Below are positions 18,048-26,946 of a stretch of DNA of 64,000 bases, piece by piece. The position numbers were made by a program, and so were the translations under genes. The stretch comes from FEN-1279 sp964501535 (GTDB taxonomy: Bacteria; Bacteroidota; Ignavibacteria; Tepidaquicellales; Tepidaquicellaceae). Numbering within the stretch: position 1 is the first letter of the stretch; every line of letters begins with the position of its first letter. The notes beneath the pieces are model-generated. The model was not told where the DNA came from. It ran no database searches and saw nothing but the letters and a program-made list of their open reading frames with translations. The stretch is taken from assembly GCA_964501535.1 (NCBI GenBank), contig CAZCSV010000002.1:62001-126000 (forward strand). Direction: 5' to 3'.

Positions 18048-19043
18048 ATGAATATGAAGAAGTTCAAAAGACATATCAAATATATTTTTCTTTTAATTTT
18101 ATTATCATCCGTATTTATTTCCTGCGATAATATAAACAATCCTGACGAAAGCACAAGAACGGATACGAACAGCGGTTGGAAATCTCAGGCAAGCAATATT
18201 ACGGCGAAGCTTTTCGGAGTATCGTTTATAAATGCGATGACCGGAATGGCGGCAGGTGAACAGGGAATAGTATTGAAGACGACGGACGGCGGATTGAACT
18301 GGGCAACGGTTCATTCGGGTTCATCCTATTATTTGAAGGGGATTAAATTCATAGATGAAAATACTGCCACTGCGGTTGGTTTTAACGGTATTGTAATAAG
18401 GACGACCGACGGGGGGAATACGTGGGTTGACCAGTACACGGGTACTTCAAACGAAATAAAAGCCGTATCATTTTTCGGAGCGGATAACGGTTATATTGCT
18501 GGATACGCGGGTTCTGTTTTTATGACGACAAACGGAGGCGGGAACTGGTGGAAGGAGATTCAGATTCAGACCACGATGCATTCGATGTGCTTCGTAAGCA
18601 GTATATACGGAGGTGTTTGCGGAAGCGGAGGAAAGATTCATATGACTGCAGACGGAGGATACAACTGGATACAGGGAAACAGCGGGACAGGCACAGATTT
18701 AAACGGAATAGTATTCGTTAATGCAATGACGGGAGTCGTTGTGGGGAATGCCGGAGAAATTCATATGACGAATAACGGGGGTTCGGGCTGGTGGAAGGTT
18801 GAAACGGGTCTGACATCGAATACACTTTTCAGTGTTGCAATGCCGACATTAGACAGAATTGTAGCAGTAGGCGGAAGCGGAGTTGCTCTTACATCAACAA
18901 ATTGGGGTGGTGCGTGGAGATTGGTGAAAACGAATGTACCGGTGGCTTTGTATTCGGTTTGTTTTATTGATAACCTTACTGGATATGCAGTCGGAGAGCA
19001 GGGTGTAATAATAAAGACCACCAACGGCGGCGAGCAGTTTTAA
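18048..19043 (+). CDS. YCF48-like / BNR-type beta-propeller lipoprotein
   Basis: Exported protein of about 331 aa. The signal ends SSVFISC (lipobox). The mature part carries repeated units of about 45 residues with GVSFINAMTGMAAGEQGIV-LKTTDGGLNW patterns, seen again as GIVIRTTDGGNTW, GKIHMTADGGYNW, GEIHMTNNGGSGW and the final GEQGVIIKTTNGG. This is the YCF48 / photosystem II assembly-factor-like seven-bladed propeller. In non-phototrophs such propellers are secreted proteins of unknown role. Start: ATG at 18048 or 18054; the in-frame TTG at 18027 is unlikely because GGGG at 18041-18044 serves the ATGs. No T9SS sorting domain is present. Confidence 0.85.
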   Translation: MNMKKFKRHIKYIFLLILLSSVFISCDNINNPDESTRTDTNSGWKSQASNITAKLFGVSFINAMTGMAAGEQGIVLKTTDGGLNWATVHSGSSYYLKGIKFIDENTATAVGFNGIVIRTTDGGNTWVDQYTGTSNEIKAVSFFGADNGYIAGYAGSVFMTTNGGGNWWKEIQIQTTMHSMCFVSSIYGGVCGSGGKIHMTADGGYNWIQGNSGTGTDLNGIVFVNAMTGVVVGNAGEIHMTNNGGSGWWKVETGLTSNTLFSVAMPTLDRIVAVGGSGVALTSTNWGGAWRLVKTNVPVALYSVCFIDNLTGYAVGEQGVIIKTTNGGEQF

Positions 19044-19082
19044 AATATAAAATATTAAAAATTAAATATAAAAATATTTATA

Positions 19083-19127
19083 TTGTGTCGTGGAGTCTCC
19101 ACGCTCTATTTGGAACTCCCGACACAA
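19083..19127. repeat. Nested palindrome between convergent genes
   Basis: Outer arms TTGTGTCG (19083-19090) and CGACACAA (19120-19127) pair perfectly; inside, CGTGGAG/CTCCACG (19089-19095, 19097-19103) forms a second hairpin and GGAGT/ACTCC a third pairing. It sits between two convergent stop codons and could act as a bidirectional terminator, or be a copy of a dispersed palindromic repeat. Confidence 0.55.
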
Positions 19128-19134
19128 GAATTTA

Positions 19135-21213
19135 CTATTTACGATTTTCCTCTTCTTCCTTTTTCTTCAACGGAATTAATATTAAAAACATACCTATCAA
19201 CACAATTGCAACAATGCTTCCTATGAATGAAGGTTTTTCAAACATATGAAAGATTTTTATATCCGCGAAAGCGAGCCCGGCAAAAAGCAGACCTATCAAT
19301 GCTTCGCCTGCTATTAGACCGGACGAAAGAAGAATACCGATGTTGGAAATCTTTTCTTTCTTCTTTTCGTCGTACTTTCGTTTCTCGATAACTTTATCGA
19401 TTATTCCTTTCATTAGTCCCCCGATGAATATAGCGAAGGAAGTATCGATGGGAAGGTACATTCCGACGCTAATTAGCATCGGGCTTTTTACCTGCATCAT
19501 AATGAGTGCAACACCCATAAACATTCCGATTATTATTAAAATCAGTTCGGTTTTTCCCTCAACTATGCCGCGAGCCATTATTGCCATTAAGCTTGCCTGA
19601 GGTGCGGGAAGTTTTTCTCCGCCGAACCCTGCATTTGTTCCGAGTATATCGTTTTGCATTTCGGGAGGTAATGCTTTAACTTCATCGAGAGAGAAAGTCT
19701 TTCCGTTCAATTCCGGATTTTTCCCTTTATAAGTAACGGTAGGTGTATTTTCCTTCTGAAGCTTTTGAATTTCATTTCCGGTTGATTGTTTTATATCTCC
19801 GAGATGCAGAAGAGAAAGCACAAAAAACATAACCAACGATGCGGAAACAACACCGAAGACATCGCCGAGCTGCATTTTCCAGGGAGTGCAACCGAGTATG
19901 TGTCCTGCTTTCAAATCCTGCATCATTTCTCCCGCTACTGAAACGGAAACACACGTGAAAGCCGCAACTCCAAGCACTGCGGCTATTCCGGCTGTACCGG
20001 ACATACCGAGAGCGATCATTAAGAAAGCGACAACGATTAAAACGGATACTGTAAGTCCGCTTGTAGGATTATTACTGACGCCTATTATGCCGACCAGGTA
20101 TCCTGAGACTGCCGCGAAAACAAAACCCAAGAATATCATTACTATTGTAGCAACAACGGCCGGGAATGCGGTGCCCGTGAAATAATTAAAAATAAAAAAC
20201 ATTACCAGAGCTATTCCACCGAGAATCGGGAGAACAATTTTCATATTTATATCTTTATCGGTTCTTTCAAGAATGATGTCACCGCCCGCGGATTTTCTGA
20301 TGTTGGCGAATGAACGCGATATGCCCTCGAATAAGCTTTTTCGCATTTTATATAAAGTATAAAATGCACCGACAAGCATTCCGCCGATTGCAATATACCT
20401 TACATAAGCTTTCCACACTCTTGTGATTTCAACTGCCCAATCTGAAATTCCGGTCGGATTGTTATAATTTAAAAAATATGATATAGCCGGGGCAAGTAAG
20501 CCCCATGCGAGCAGTCCTCCGCTGAAGTTTATTGCTCCAAGACGCGGACCGATTATGTAACCGACTCCGAAATAAGCAGGAGCCATCCCGGGTGAACGGA
20601 GGAGTAAACTTCCTTTTGTAAACGACACAATTTTTTGCCAGCTTGCGGCGATGAACTTAAATTCAACCAATGCGGTGAACAGAGCCCCAACGCCCATACC
20701 CGAGAGTAGATATTTTGACCCGCCGGTTCCTTTCTGCCCAGATTTATGAATTTCTGCCGCGGCAATAGATTCGGGAAAGGGTAATTCCTGGTCTTCGACG
20801 AGAACTCTTCTCAACAGTGTAACGAACATAATACCGAGAATTCCGGCAACAGATAAAATTATAGTAGAAATAACATAGTGTGATGTCGAGAAAAACGGGT
20901 CCCATATGGAAGCGATGAAAAAAGCAGGAAGGACAAAGATGGCACCTGAGGCGATATTGCCCCCGATTGAGCCGACGGTTCTCGCAGTATTTTCCTCGAG
21001 TATTGTTCCCTTGAGAGCTTTCAGAACAGCCATACCGATTACAGCGGTCGTATATGTAGCGGCGATGGTCATTCCGGCTTTAAGACCGAGGTAAGCATTT
21101 GCCGCGCCCATAAGCATTGCCATAAAGGCACCAAGGAAGACGGCACGAAAAGTAAATTCTTTCATTTCTATATTTGCTGGTACAAAAGGAATGAAGTGTT
21201 TTGGTTCAGACAT
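19135..21213 (-). CDS. OPT family oligopeptide transporter
   Basis: Polytopic inner-membrane protein of 692 aa of the OPT/YSL superfamily, proton-coupled importers of oligopeptides or metal-chelate compounds. The N-terminus FTFRAVFLGAFMAMLMGAANAYLGLKAGMTIAATY is the family signature, followed by many hydrophobic segments across the whole length, with a soluble loop at about 480-540. Length fits bacterial members of the TIGR00733 type. Substrate cannot be read from sequence. A small lipoprotein gene lies 36 bp upstream on the same strand and may share the transcript. Confidence 0.92.
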   Translation of the reverse strand: MSEPKHFIPFVPANIEMKEFTFRAVFLGAFMAMLMGAANAYLGLKAGMTIAATYTTAVIGMAVLKALKGTILEENTARTVGSIGGNIASGAIFVLPAFFIASIWDPFFSTSHYVISTIILSVAGILGIMFVTLLRRVLVEDQELPFPESIAAAEIHKSGQKGTGGSKYLLSGMGVGALFTALVEFKFIAASWQKIVSFTKGSLLLRSPGMAPAYFGVGYIIGPRLGAINFSGGLLAWGLLAPAISYFLNYNNPTGISDWAVEITRVWKAYVRYIAIGGMLVGAFYTLYKMRKSLFEGISRSFANIRKSAGGDIILERTDKDINMKIVLPILGGIALVMFFIFNYFTGTAFPAVVATIVMIFLGFVFAAVSGYLVGIIGVSNNPTSGLTVSVLIVVAFLMIALGMSGTAGIAAVLGVAAFTCVSVSVAGEMMQDLKAGHILGCTPWKMQLGDVFGVVSASLVMFFVLSLLHLGDIKQSTGNEIQKLQKENTPTVTYKGKNPELNGKTFSLDEVKALPPEMQNDILGTNAGFGGEKLPAPQASLMAIMARGIVEGKTELILIIIGMFMGVALIMMQVKSPMLISVGMYLPIDTSFAIFIGGLMKGIIDKVIEKRKYDEKKKEKISNIGILLSSGLIAGEALIGLLFAGLAFADIKIFHMFEKPSFIGSIVAIVLIGMFLILIPLKKKEEEENRK

Positions 21214-21249
21214 TTAGGCTCCGATATATTTTTTTATATTTAACAATTA

Positions 21250-21705
21250 TTACTGATTTATTTTCCAGATTACTTTACCATCGAGGCAATTCAATTCGAT
21301 TGTTTTTGGAATATGCGATTCATTTTCAGGTATTCCGAATATGTTGTAGTTATCGAAATCCGGACTAAAAGGAATAGTAACGCTTTCTCCGGTTTTGAGC
21401 ATAGAATATCTGATTTTTCCCTCCCATACTTCGCATTTATTTATTAGCCCTTCGAGTTGATGTTCATATTTATCATCGAACTTCAGGTTACATCTTGCAA
21501 GGTCTCTTTCGCCGGTATTTATCAGCCTCAGTGTAAAGGGAGTTTTGGGACCTTGTTCGGATTTTTCGATAAATATTTCTAGTTTTATTTTGATATTGTT
21601 TTCGTTCGACAGAGGGGTGATTTCTTTGAACTGCGTGCCACAGGAGAAAAATAAAATAAAGATTGTAAATAAAAAAATGTTTAAATATTTCATATTAAAA
21701 ATCAT
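21250..21705 (-). CDS. Hypothetical lipoprotein
   Basis: Small protein of 151 aa with a lipoprotein signal ending ILFFSC (Cys near 22). An alternative start four codons later (MKYLNIF) would give a more usual signal. The mature domain reads as beta-rich (IKIKLEIFIEK, PFTLRLINTGERDLARCNL, GESVTIPFSPDFDNY) and resembles an Ig-like or intracellular-proteinase-inhibitor-type sandwich, but this is a guess. It precedes the OPT transporter gene by 36 bp on the same strand, so it may be an accessory lipoprotein. Confidence 0.65.
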   Translation of the reverse strand: MIFNMKYLNIFLFTIFILFFSCGTQFKEITPLSNENNIKIKLEIFIEKSEQGPKTPFTLRLINTGERDLARCNLKFDDKYEHQLEGLINKCEVWEGKIRYSMLKTGESVTIPFSPDFDNYNIFGIPENESHIPKTIELNCLDGKVIWKINQ

Positions 21706-21785
21706 TTACATTTGACTTGTATTTAAAATCACTGTTTACAAGTTTTTAATATATTCAAATTAAAAATTTTTTAAAACTTAATTCA

Positions 21786-22493
21786 GTGCATACAAAAAAA
21801 TTTCCTTACGAGAAGCAGTTAAAGGATAAGTCATCGGAGTATTTAAACAAGTTAAGCGATTATAACATTCTTGCGGACATAGTGCCTGATTCTATAAGGG
21901 AGTATTCGATAAAAATCGGTGTAAATGATTTCGGGGTAGTAAATTTATATTACAAACCCACTCAGGATAAATTTAAAATAACCTTGCAGGAAATCGGGGT
22001 TAAGAACAAAGCGGAAATATTATTGAGACACTGGAATGAGCTTAACGGTATTAAAGAGGAAGAGATTTACAAAAACAAAGGATATGAAATAGACGTAGAT
22101 GGTTCATTCAGGGAAGGAATAACATCTTACGGTATTGTTATAAGAAAAGACGGGAAAAAAATAAAGGAAATCTCGGGAATTCTCGACAGCGATGAAGTTC
22201 ACGGTTCGCATCAGGTAGCGGGAGAAATACGGGCGGTTACAGAAGCTATCCGTTGGTGCAGGGAAAATAATATAAGAGATGTTACGATATATTATGATTA
22301 CAAAGGTTTGGAAAAATGGGCAAGGGGATTATGGAAAACAAAAAAAAATATTTCAAGAAGATATGCGGATTTTATGAAAGCGGGGGATATTAAAATTCAC
22401 TGGGTAAAAATTAAAAGCCATACAGGAAAAAAGTGGAATGAATATGCGGACAGATTAGCCGAGAAAGCTATCAGGGAAAGGAACAAGAACTAA
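21786..22493 (+). CDS. RNase H-like nuclease with an unassigned N-terminal domain
   Basis: Protein of 235 aa with an RNase HI domain at about 98-230. The four catalytic acids can be placed: Asp105 (IDVDGSF), Glu147 (AGEIRAV), Asp171 (IYYDYKGL) and Asp222 (NEYADRLAEKA), with WVKIKSHTGKKWNEYAD matching the conserved His-loop region. RNase H degrades the RNA strand of RNA-DNA hybrids. The first 95 or so residues are not the viroplasmin-type hybrid-binding domain that I know and have no recognised family; they are charged and mixed alpha/beta. The start is GTG at 21786. Stand-alone gene; cytosolic. Confidence 0.85.
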   Translation: MHTKKFPYEKQLKDKSSEYLNKLSDYNILADIVPDSIREYSIKIGVNDFGVVNLYYKPTQDKFKITLQEIGVKNKAEILLRHWNELNGIKEEEIYKNKGYEIDVDGSFREGITSYGIVIRKDGKKIKEISGILDSDEVHGSHQVAGEIRAVTEAIRWCRENNIRDVTIYYDYKGLEKWARGLWKTKKNISRRYADFMKAGDIKIHWVKIKSHTGKKWNEYADRLAEKAIRERNKN

Positions 22494-22529
22494 TCTCATA
22501 CAGAACTTGTTTTATTGAACTAAAAAGAA

Positions 22530-22742
22530 ATGAATACATTAAAATTTAAAACAAATATAAAGTGCGAAAGCTGTGTTGCAAAGGTTTCCCGACTCCTTGA
22601 TGAAAGCATTAATATAGTCAAATGGAATGTTGATTTAGAAAATCCCGATAGGGTTTTGACGGTAACGGGGGATAATATTTCCTTCGAGTATATAAAGGAA
22701 GCACTATTAAAAGCCGGATATAAAGCGGAAGAGTCAGGATAA
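22530..22742 (+). CDS. Heavy-metal-associated (HMA) domain protein, copper chaperone-like
   Basis: Small cytosolic protein of 70 aa with one HMA ferredoxin-like fold: the metal-binding motif KCESCVAKVSRLL (Cys13, Cys16), the beta segment VKWNVDLEN and the C-terminal helix-strand YIKEALLKAGYKAEE. HMA domains bind Cu(I) or other soft metals and pass them to P-type ATPases; the usual Met before the first Cys is replaced here (NIKCESC). No ATPase is nearby. It follows the RNase H-like gene by 36 bp and is convergent with sufT 4 bp away. Confidence 0.8.
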   Translation: MNTLKFKTNIKCESCVAKVSRLLDESINIVKWNVDLENPDRVLTVTGDNISFEYIKEALLKAGYKAEESG

Positions 22743-22746
22743 AAAT

Positions 22747-23109
22747 TTATAAAAATCCCAGTTCGAGTTTTGCTTCTTCGGACATTCTATCGAGGCTCCA
22801 GGGAGGATCGAAAGTTATTTCGACACGGGCGTCATTAACCATAGGGTGTTCTCTTAGTTTTTCCTGAACTTCAATCGGCAGTGAGCCTGCGACCGGACAG
22901 GCGGGTGATGTGAGGGTCATAATTACGAGCACATCGCCGTTCGTGGCAACCTTGACGTCATAAATTAAACCGAGGTCAAAAATATTAACGGGAATTTCCG
23001 GGTCGTAGCACATTTTCAGAACTTTGATTACTTCTTCTTTAAGTTCTTCGAGGTTAATTTCCTTTTTTACCTCCTGAGGTTTTTCGGTATTTTGATTTTC
23101 GCCGTTCAT
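22747..23109 (-). CDS. sufT: SUF system Fe-S assembly protein SufT (MIP18/DUF59 family)
   Basis: Protein of 120 aa. A charged extension (about 1-20) precedes a DUF59/MIP18 domain: EEVIKVLKMCYDPEIPVNIFDLGLIYDV and the LTSPACPVAGSLP motif with a conserved Cys. SufT-type proteins help Fe-S cluster maturation or carriage under high demand. Last gene of the suf cluster, 2 bp after sufE on the minus strand, which supports its role and cotranscription. Cytosolic. Confidence 0.92.
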   Translation of the reverse strand: MNGENQNTEKPQEVKKEINLEELKEEVIKVLKMCYDPEIPVNIFDLGLIYDVKVATNGDVLVIMTLTSPACPVAGSLPIEVQEKLREHPMVNDARVEITFDPPWSLDRMSEEAKLELGFL

Positions 23110-23111
23110 AT

Positions 23112-23537
23112 TCAGTTATTTGATATTATTTGTCGTGCATTTTCTTTCATATGTCCAATCATAGAAACAAGGCCGTTTGCCCTGTTTGGGGAAAGATGTT
23201 CTTTCATTCCGATTTTATCCAGGAATTCGAGTTTTGCATTAACGATATCTTCGGGTTTATGATTTGACAAAACTCTTACCAGCAAGCCAATCAGACCTTT
23301 AGTAATAACGGCATCGCTGTCTGCTTCATATATTATGTTACCATTTTCGAATTTTGTATTCAGCCAGACCTGTGACTGGCATCCGGATACTTTTCTGTCA
23401 TCGGTTTTCAGGTTTACATCCATCGAAGCAAGATTTTTTCCGAGTTCGATAATATACTCATATTTATCCACCCATTCATCGAGCAGAGAAAACTCTTCTA
23501 CAATTTCGTTTTCGATTTCTTCGATAGTTTTATTCAT
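23112..23537 (-). CDS. sufE: Sulfur acceptor protein SufE
   Basis: Protein of 141 aa that accepts persulfide sulfur from SufS and passes it to the SufBCD scaffold. The acceptor cysteine is visible as Cys53 in KVSGCQSQVWL, followed by the family motif ADSDAVITKGLIGLLVRVLS. Length fits SufE/CsdE. It sits 23 bp downstream of sufS and 2 bp upstream of sufT, in the suf operon. Confidence 0.95.
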   Translation of the reverse strand: MNKTIEEIENEIVEEFSLLDEWVDKYEYIIELGKNLASMDVNLKTDDRKVSGCQSQVWLNTKFENGNIIYEADSDAVITKGLIGLLVRVLSNHKPEDIVNAKLEFLDKIGMKEHLSPNRANGLVSMIGHMKENARQIISNN

Positions 23538-23560
23538 AGGTAAATATTATTGATTATTCG

Positions 23561-24784
23561 TTATAACAACATTTGATTTACTCTTTTTAAACCTTTAACG
23601 AGCGAGTCAATTTCTTCTTTAGTATTATAAAACGCAAACGATGCTCTAACTGTTCCTGGAATTTTCAAAAATTTCATTAACGGTTCTGTGCAGTGCAATC
23701 CTGTTCTCACGGCGATTCCGAACTGGTCCAGCAGTGTTCCGACATCGTACGGATGTGTATTCCCAACGAGAAATGATATTACGCTTGCTTTTTCATCTGC
23801 AGTTCCTATTATCCTCATATCTTGAATTTCATTCATGCACTGAGTTCCGTATTCGAGCAGTGAATGTTCGTAATCAGCTATTTTGTCCATCCCGATATTT
23901 GACACGTAATTCAATGCCGCTGCAAGGCCTATGCTTCCGGCAATGTTTGGGGTTCCGGCTTCGAATTTATAGGGCAGGTCGCCAAACGTTGTTTTTTCGA
24001 AGGAAACATTTTTTATCATTTCACCCCCGCCCTGATAGGGAGGCATATTTTCGAGAAAATTTTCCTTGCCGTAAAGAACGCCTATACCGGTGGGTCCGTA
24101 TATTTTATGTCCCGAAAAGGCAAAAAAATCACAATCCAGATCCCGAACATCGACTTTTTTGTGCTGGACTGCCTGAGCACCATCTATTAATACGGGGATA
24201 TTATATGAATGGGCAAGTCCGATAATTTTTTTCACCGGATTAATGCTTCCGAGCGAATTGGAGATATATGTTACCGAAACAAATTTTGTTTTGTCCGAAA
24301 TAAGTTTTTCATATTCCTTAAAAATAATTTCGTCCTTTGTGTTAATCGGGATAACCTTAAGTTTTGCGCCTGTTTTTTCGCAGAGAATCTGCCAGGGAAC
24401 AATATTCGAGTGATGTTCGAGAGTCGAGATAATTATTTCGTCATTTGCTTTAATATTGTGAATTCCGTAAGTGCCGGCTACAAGGTTAATTGCTTCTGTT
24501 GTTCCGCGAACAAAAACGATTTCCTCCGGTTTTTTTGCGCTAATAAATTTCTGAACCGTTTTTCTCGAAGTTTCGTAAGCGTCCGTAGCTTTTTCGCTCA
24601 GATAGTGCACCCCCCTGTGGACATTGCTGTTTATTTCCGAATAATATTTATTAAGAGTGTCGATTACGACTTTTGGTTTCTGTGTTGTTGCGGCGTTATC
24701 GAAATATACGAGTGGTTTTCCTTTTATTTTCTTTTGTAAAATCGGGAAATCCTCTCTGATTTTTTCAACGTTAAAATTCAGCAT
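23561..24784 (-). CDS. sufS: Cysteine desulfurase SufS
   Basis: PLP-dependent class II cysteine desulfurase of 407 aa that frees sulfur from cysteine for Fe-S cluster building. Visible features: N-terminal VYFDNAATTQKPKVVID, the PLP aspartate/glutamine region VLIDGAQAVQHKKVDV, the Schiff-base lysine in FSGHKIYGPTGIGVLYG and the persulfide cysteine in RTGLHCTEPLM on the short active-site loop typical of SufS. It follows sufD by 6 bp and precedes sufE. Cytosolic, working with SufE. Confidence 0.96.
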   Translation of the reverse strand: MLNFNVEKIREDFPILQKKIKGKPLVYFDNAATTQKPKVVIDTLNKYYSEINSNVHRGVHYLSEKATDAYETSRKTVQKFISAKKPEEIVFVRGTTEAINLVAGTYGIHNIKANDEIIISTLEHHSNIVPWQILCEKTGAKLKVIPINTKDEIIFKEYEKLISDKTKFVSVTYISNSLGSINPVKKIIGLAHSYNIPVLIDGAQAVQHKKVDVRDLDCDFFAFSGHKIYGPTGIGVLYGKENFLENMPPYQGGGEMIKNVSFEKTTFGDLPYKFEAGTPNIAGSIGLAAALNYVSNIGMDKIADYEHSLLEYGTQCMNEIQDMRIIGTADEKASVISFLVGNTHPYDVGTLLDQFGIAVRTGLHCTEPLMKFLKIPGTVRASFAFYNTKEEIDSLVKGLKRVNQMLL

Positions 24785-24790
24785 AACATT

Positions 24791-26098
24791 TTATTTACTT
24801 TCCAATTTCCTGCTTAGCTTTTCTTCGAGATATATTTTTAATTCTTCGATTTGAATATCTTCTATAATTTCGTTAGCGAATGCATACAACAGCAGTTTCC
24901 TGCCCTCTTTTTCGCCTATTCCTCTTGCTTTCAGATAGAACAACTGTTCTTTGTCAATCTGTCCGGTAGTGGCTCCGTGGCTGCATTTTACATCATCCGC
25001 ATAAATTTCAAGTTGTGGTTTCGAATTAATGACCGCATCGTTGGAAAGTAAAATATTTCTGTTCATCTGATATGCATTGGTTTTCTGGGCATCTTTTCTG
25101 ACCATTATTTTTCCGTTGAAAACCCCGTCTGCCTTTTCATCGATGATACCCTTGTAGAACTCGTTGCTGTGACAGTTCGGCATTGCATGGTCAACAAGAG
25201 TATGGTTATCCACATGCTGTTTACCGGTAATAAAATAAAGTCCCTTAAAATTACATTCAATATTTTCCCCGTTCAAGTAAGAATTCAGATTATTTCTTAT
25301 GACGCTTCCTCCCCAGCTGACAGTAACAGAATCGAATATACTGTTTTTTTCCTGAAAGACCTGGGTTGTTCCGACGTGCAGGGAATTTAGTTCTTCATTC
25401 TGGATTTTATAATACTGCAAATTAGAATTTTCGTCCGTATAGATTTCCGTGACCACATTGGAAAATGAATCATTCTCTCCAATTGAATAATATTCTTCAA
25501 TTATATGTGCCTTGCTGTTTTTCCCGGCTACGACAAGGTTACGTGGTTGACCTATAACCTTTTGTTTTCTTGAGTCGACAATATTTAAAATCGTAAAGGG
25601 TTCTTTCGGTTCGCAGCCAGACGGAATATATATAAATGCTCCGTCTGCGGCGACAGCGGTATTAAGTGCCGTAAAGCCGTCGGAATTATAATCGGCATAT
25701 TTAGCAAAATATTTTTCCGCTATGTTGTTTTTATTTTTCAGTGCATCTTTTAGACTGCCTGCAATCAGGTTTTTGTTACCCGATATAATTTTCGAGTTTT
25801 CGTTCGAATATTCCCCGTTAATCAATACGATTATATTTGTTTTCAATTTCGGGATAATGAATTTACTTAAGATGTCCTTCTCGATTTTTTGACCGGTTTC
25901 GGCAAATTCAAAGTCATTATTAATAATTTGTCCGATATTCGTGAACCGCCAGTCTTCCATTTTTTTATTGGGAAAGCCGACATTTTCAAAATGAATTTTT
26001 GCTTTTTCTCTCGCACGTGAAATGAGCTCGTTATTTATTTCAACTTTCTTTTCGAGTTTCTTGAATTCATTCAATATTTTTTCTTTTAGATCAGGCAT
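24791..26098 (-). CDS. sufD: Fe-S cluster assembly scaffold subunit SufD
   Basis: Protein of 435 aa of the SufBD beta-helix family. The N-terminal helical part includes MEDWRFTNIGQI; the C-terminal beta-helix has VDHAMPNCHSNEFYKGIIDEKADGVFNGKI and KCSHGATTGQIDKEQLFYLKARGI, the SufD/SufB signature with the conserved His. Together with SufB and SufC it forms the scaffold complex on which clusters are built. It lies between sufC (40 bp) and sufS (6 bp) on the minus strand. Confidence 0.95.
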   Translation of the reverse strand: MPDLKEKILNEFKKLEKKVEINNELISRAREKAKIHFENVGFPNKKMEDWRFTNIGQIINNDFEFAETGQKIEKDILSKFIIPKLKTNIIVLINGEYSNENSKIISGNKNLIAGSLKDALKNKNNIAEKYFAKYADYNSDGFTALNTAVAADGAFIYIPSGCEPKEPFTILNIVDSRKQKVIGQPRNLVVAGKNSKAHIIEEYYSIGENDSFSNVVTEIYTDENSNLQYYKIQNEELNSLHVGTTQVFQEKNSIFDSVTVSWGGSVIRNNLNSYLNGENIECNFKGLYFITGKQHVDNHTLVDHAMPNCHSNEFYKGIIDEKADGVFNGKIMVRKDAQKTNAYQMNRNILLSNDAVINSKPQLEIYADDVKCSHGATTGQIDKEQLFYLKARGIGEKEGRKLLLYAFANEIIEDIQIEELKIYLEEKLSRKLESK

Positions 26099-26138
26099 TT
26101 TTTATTCGATAGATTAATTGGTTAATATTAAAGCATTA

Positions 26139-26894
26139 TTAATTACCGTTATTCTTAGGGTTTACCCAGTCATATCCCATATCTTCGAGTTTAAGAGCGA
26201 GCTCTTTTCCGCCGGAGGTTACGATTCTTCCTTCGCTTAGAACGTGGACATAATCGGGGACGATATAGTTCAAGAGTCTCTGATAGTGAGTGATAACAAT
26301 GAAAGCGTTATTCGAATTTTTCACTTTATTAACTCCTTCGGCGACAATTTTCATGGCATCGATATCGAGGCCGGAATCCGTTTCATCGAGTACAGAGAGT
26401 TTAGGCTCCATCATAGCGAGCTGGAAAATTTCATTTCTCTTTTTTTCTCCGCCCGAAAATCCGACATTAACATAACGGCTTGTCATACTCGTGTCGAGGT
26501 CGACAAGTTTTGCTCTAGCTTTAAGCATTTTTAAAAATTCCACCGAGCTGAGCGGTTCCAAACCTTTGTATTTTCTGATTTCGTTAACGGCAGTTTTCAT
26601 AAAATTCGTTGTAGAGACGCCGGGAATTTCGACTGGATACTGGAAAGCAAGAAATATCCCCTCTCTGGCTCTGTCTTCTGGGGAGAATTCAAGTAAATTC
26701 TTACCTTCATAAGTCACTTCGCCGCCTGTAACTTCATATCCGTCTTTTCCTGCGAGGACTGAAGCGAGTGTTGATTTTCCGGAGCCGTTCGGTCCCATAA
26801 TTGCGTGGACTTCTCCGGCTTTTACTTCAAGGTCGATACCTTTTAGAATTTCCTTACCTTCCACGTTTGCTTTTAAATTCTTTATCGTTAACAT
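26139..26894 (-). CDS. sufC: Fe-S cluster assembly ATPase SufC
   Basis: ABC-type ATPase of 251 aa that drives conformational change of the SufBCD scaffold. Walker A is GPNGSGKST, the Q-loop lies in FLAFQYPVEIPGVS (a SufC-specific motif), the signature is FSGGEKKRNEI, and the Walker B / D-loop region reads LSVLDETDSGLDIDA. It is soluble despite its ABC homology. Flanked by sufB (52 bp upstream) and sufD (40 bp downstream). Confidence 0.97.
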   Translation of the reverse strand: MLTIKNLKANVEGKEILKGIDLEVKAGEVHAIMGPNGSGKSTLASVLAGKDGYEVTGGEVTYEGKNLLEFSPEDRAREGIFLAFQYPVEIPGVSTTNFMKTAVNEIRKYKGLEPLSSVEFLKMLKARAKLVDLDTSMTSRYVNVGFSGGEKKRNEIFQLAMMEPKLSVLDETDSGLDIDAMKIVAEGVNKVKNSNNAFIVITHYQRLLNYIVPDYVHVLSEGRIVTSGGKELALKLEDMGYDWVNPKNNGN

Positions 26895-26946
26895 TACTTT
26901 TTTATTTTTTTATCTTTTAATTTAACATTAATAATTTAGTATTGCT

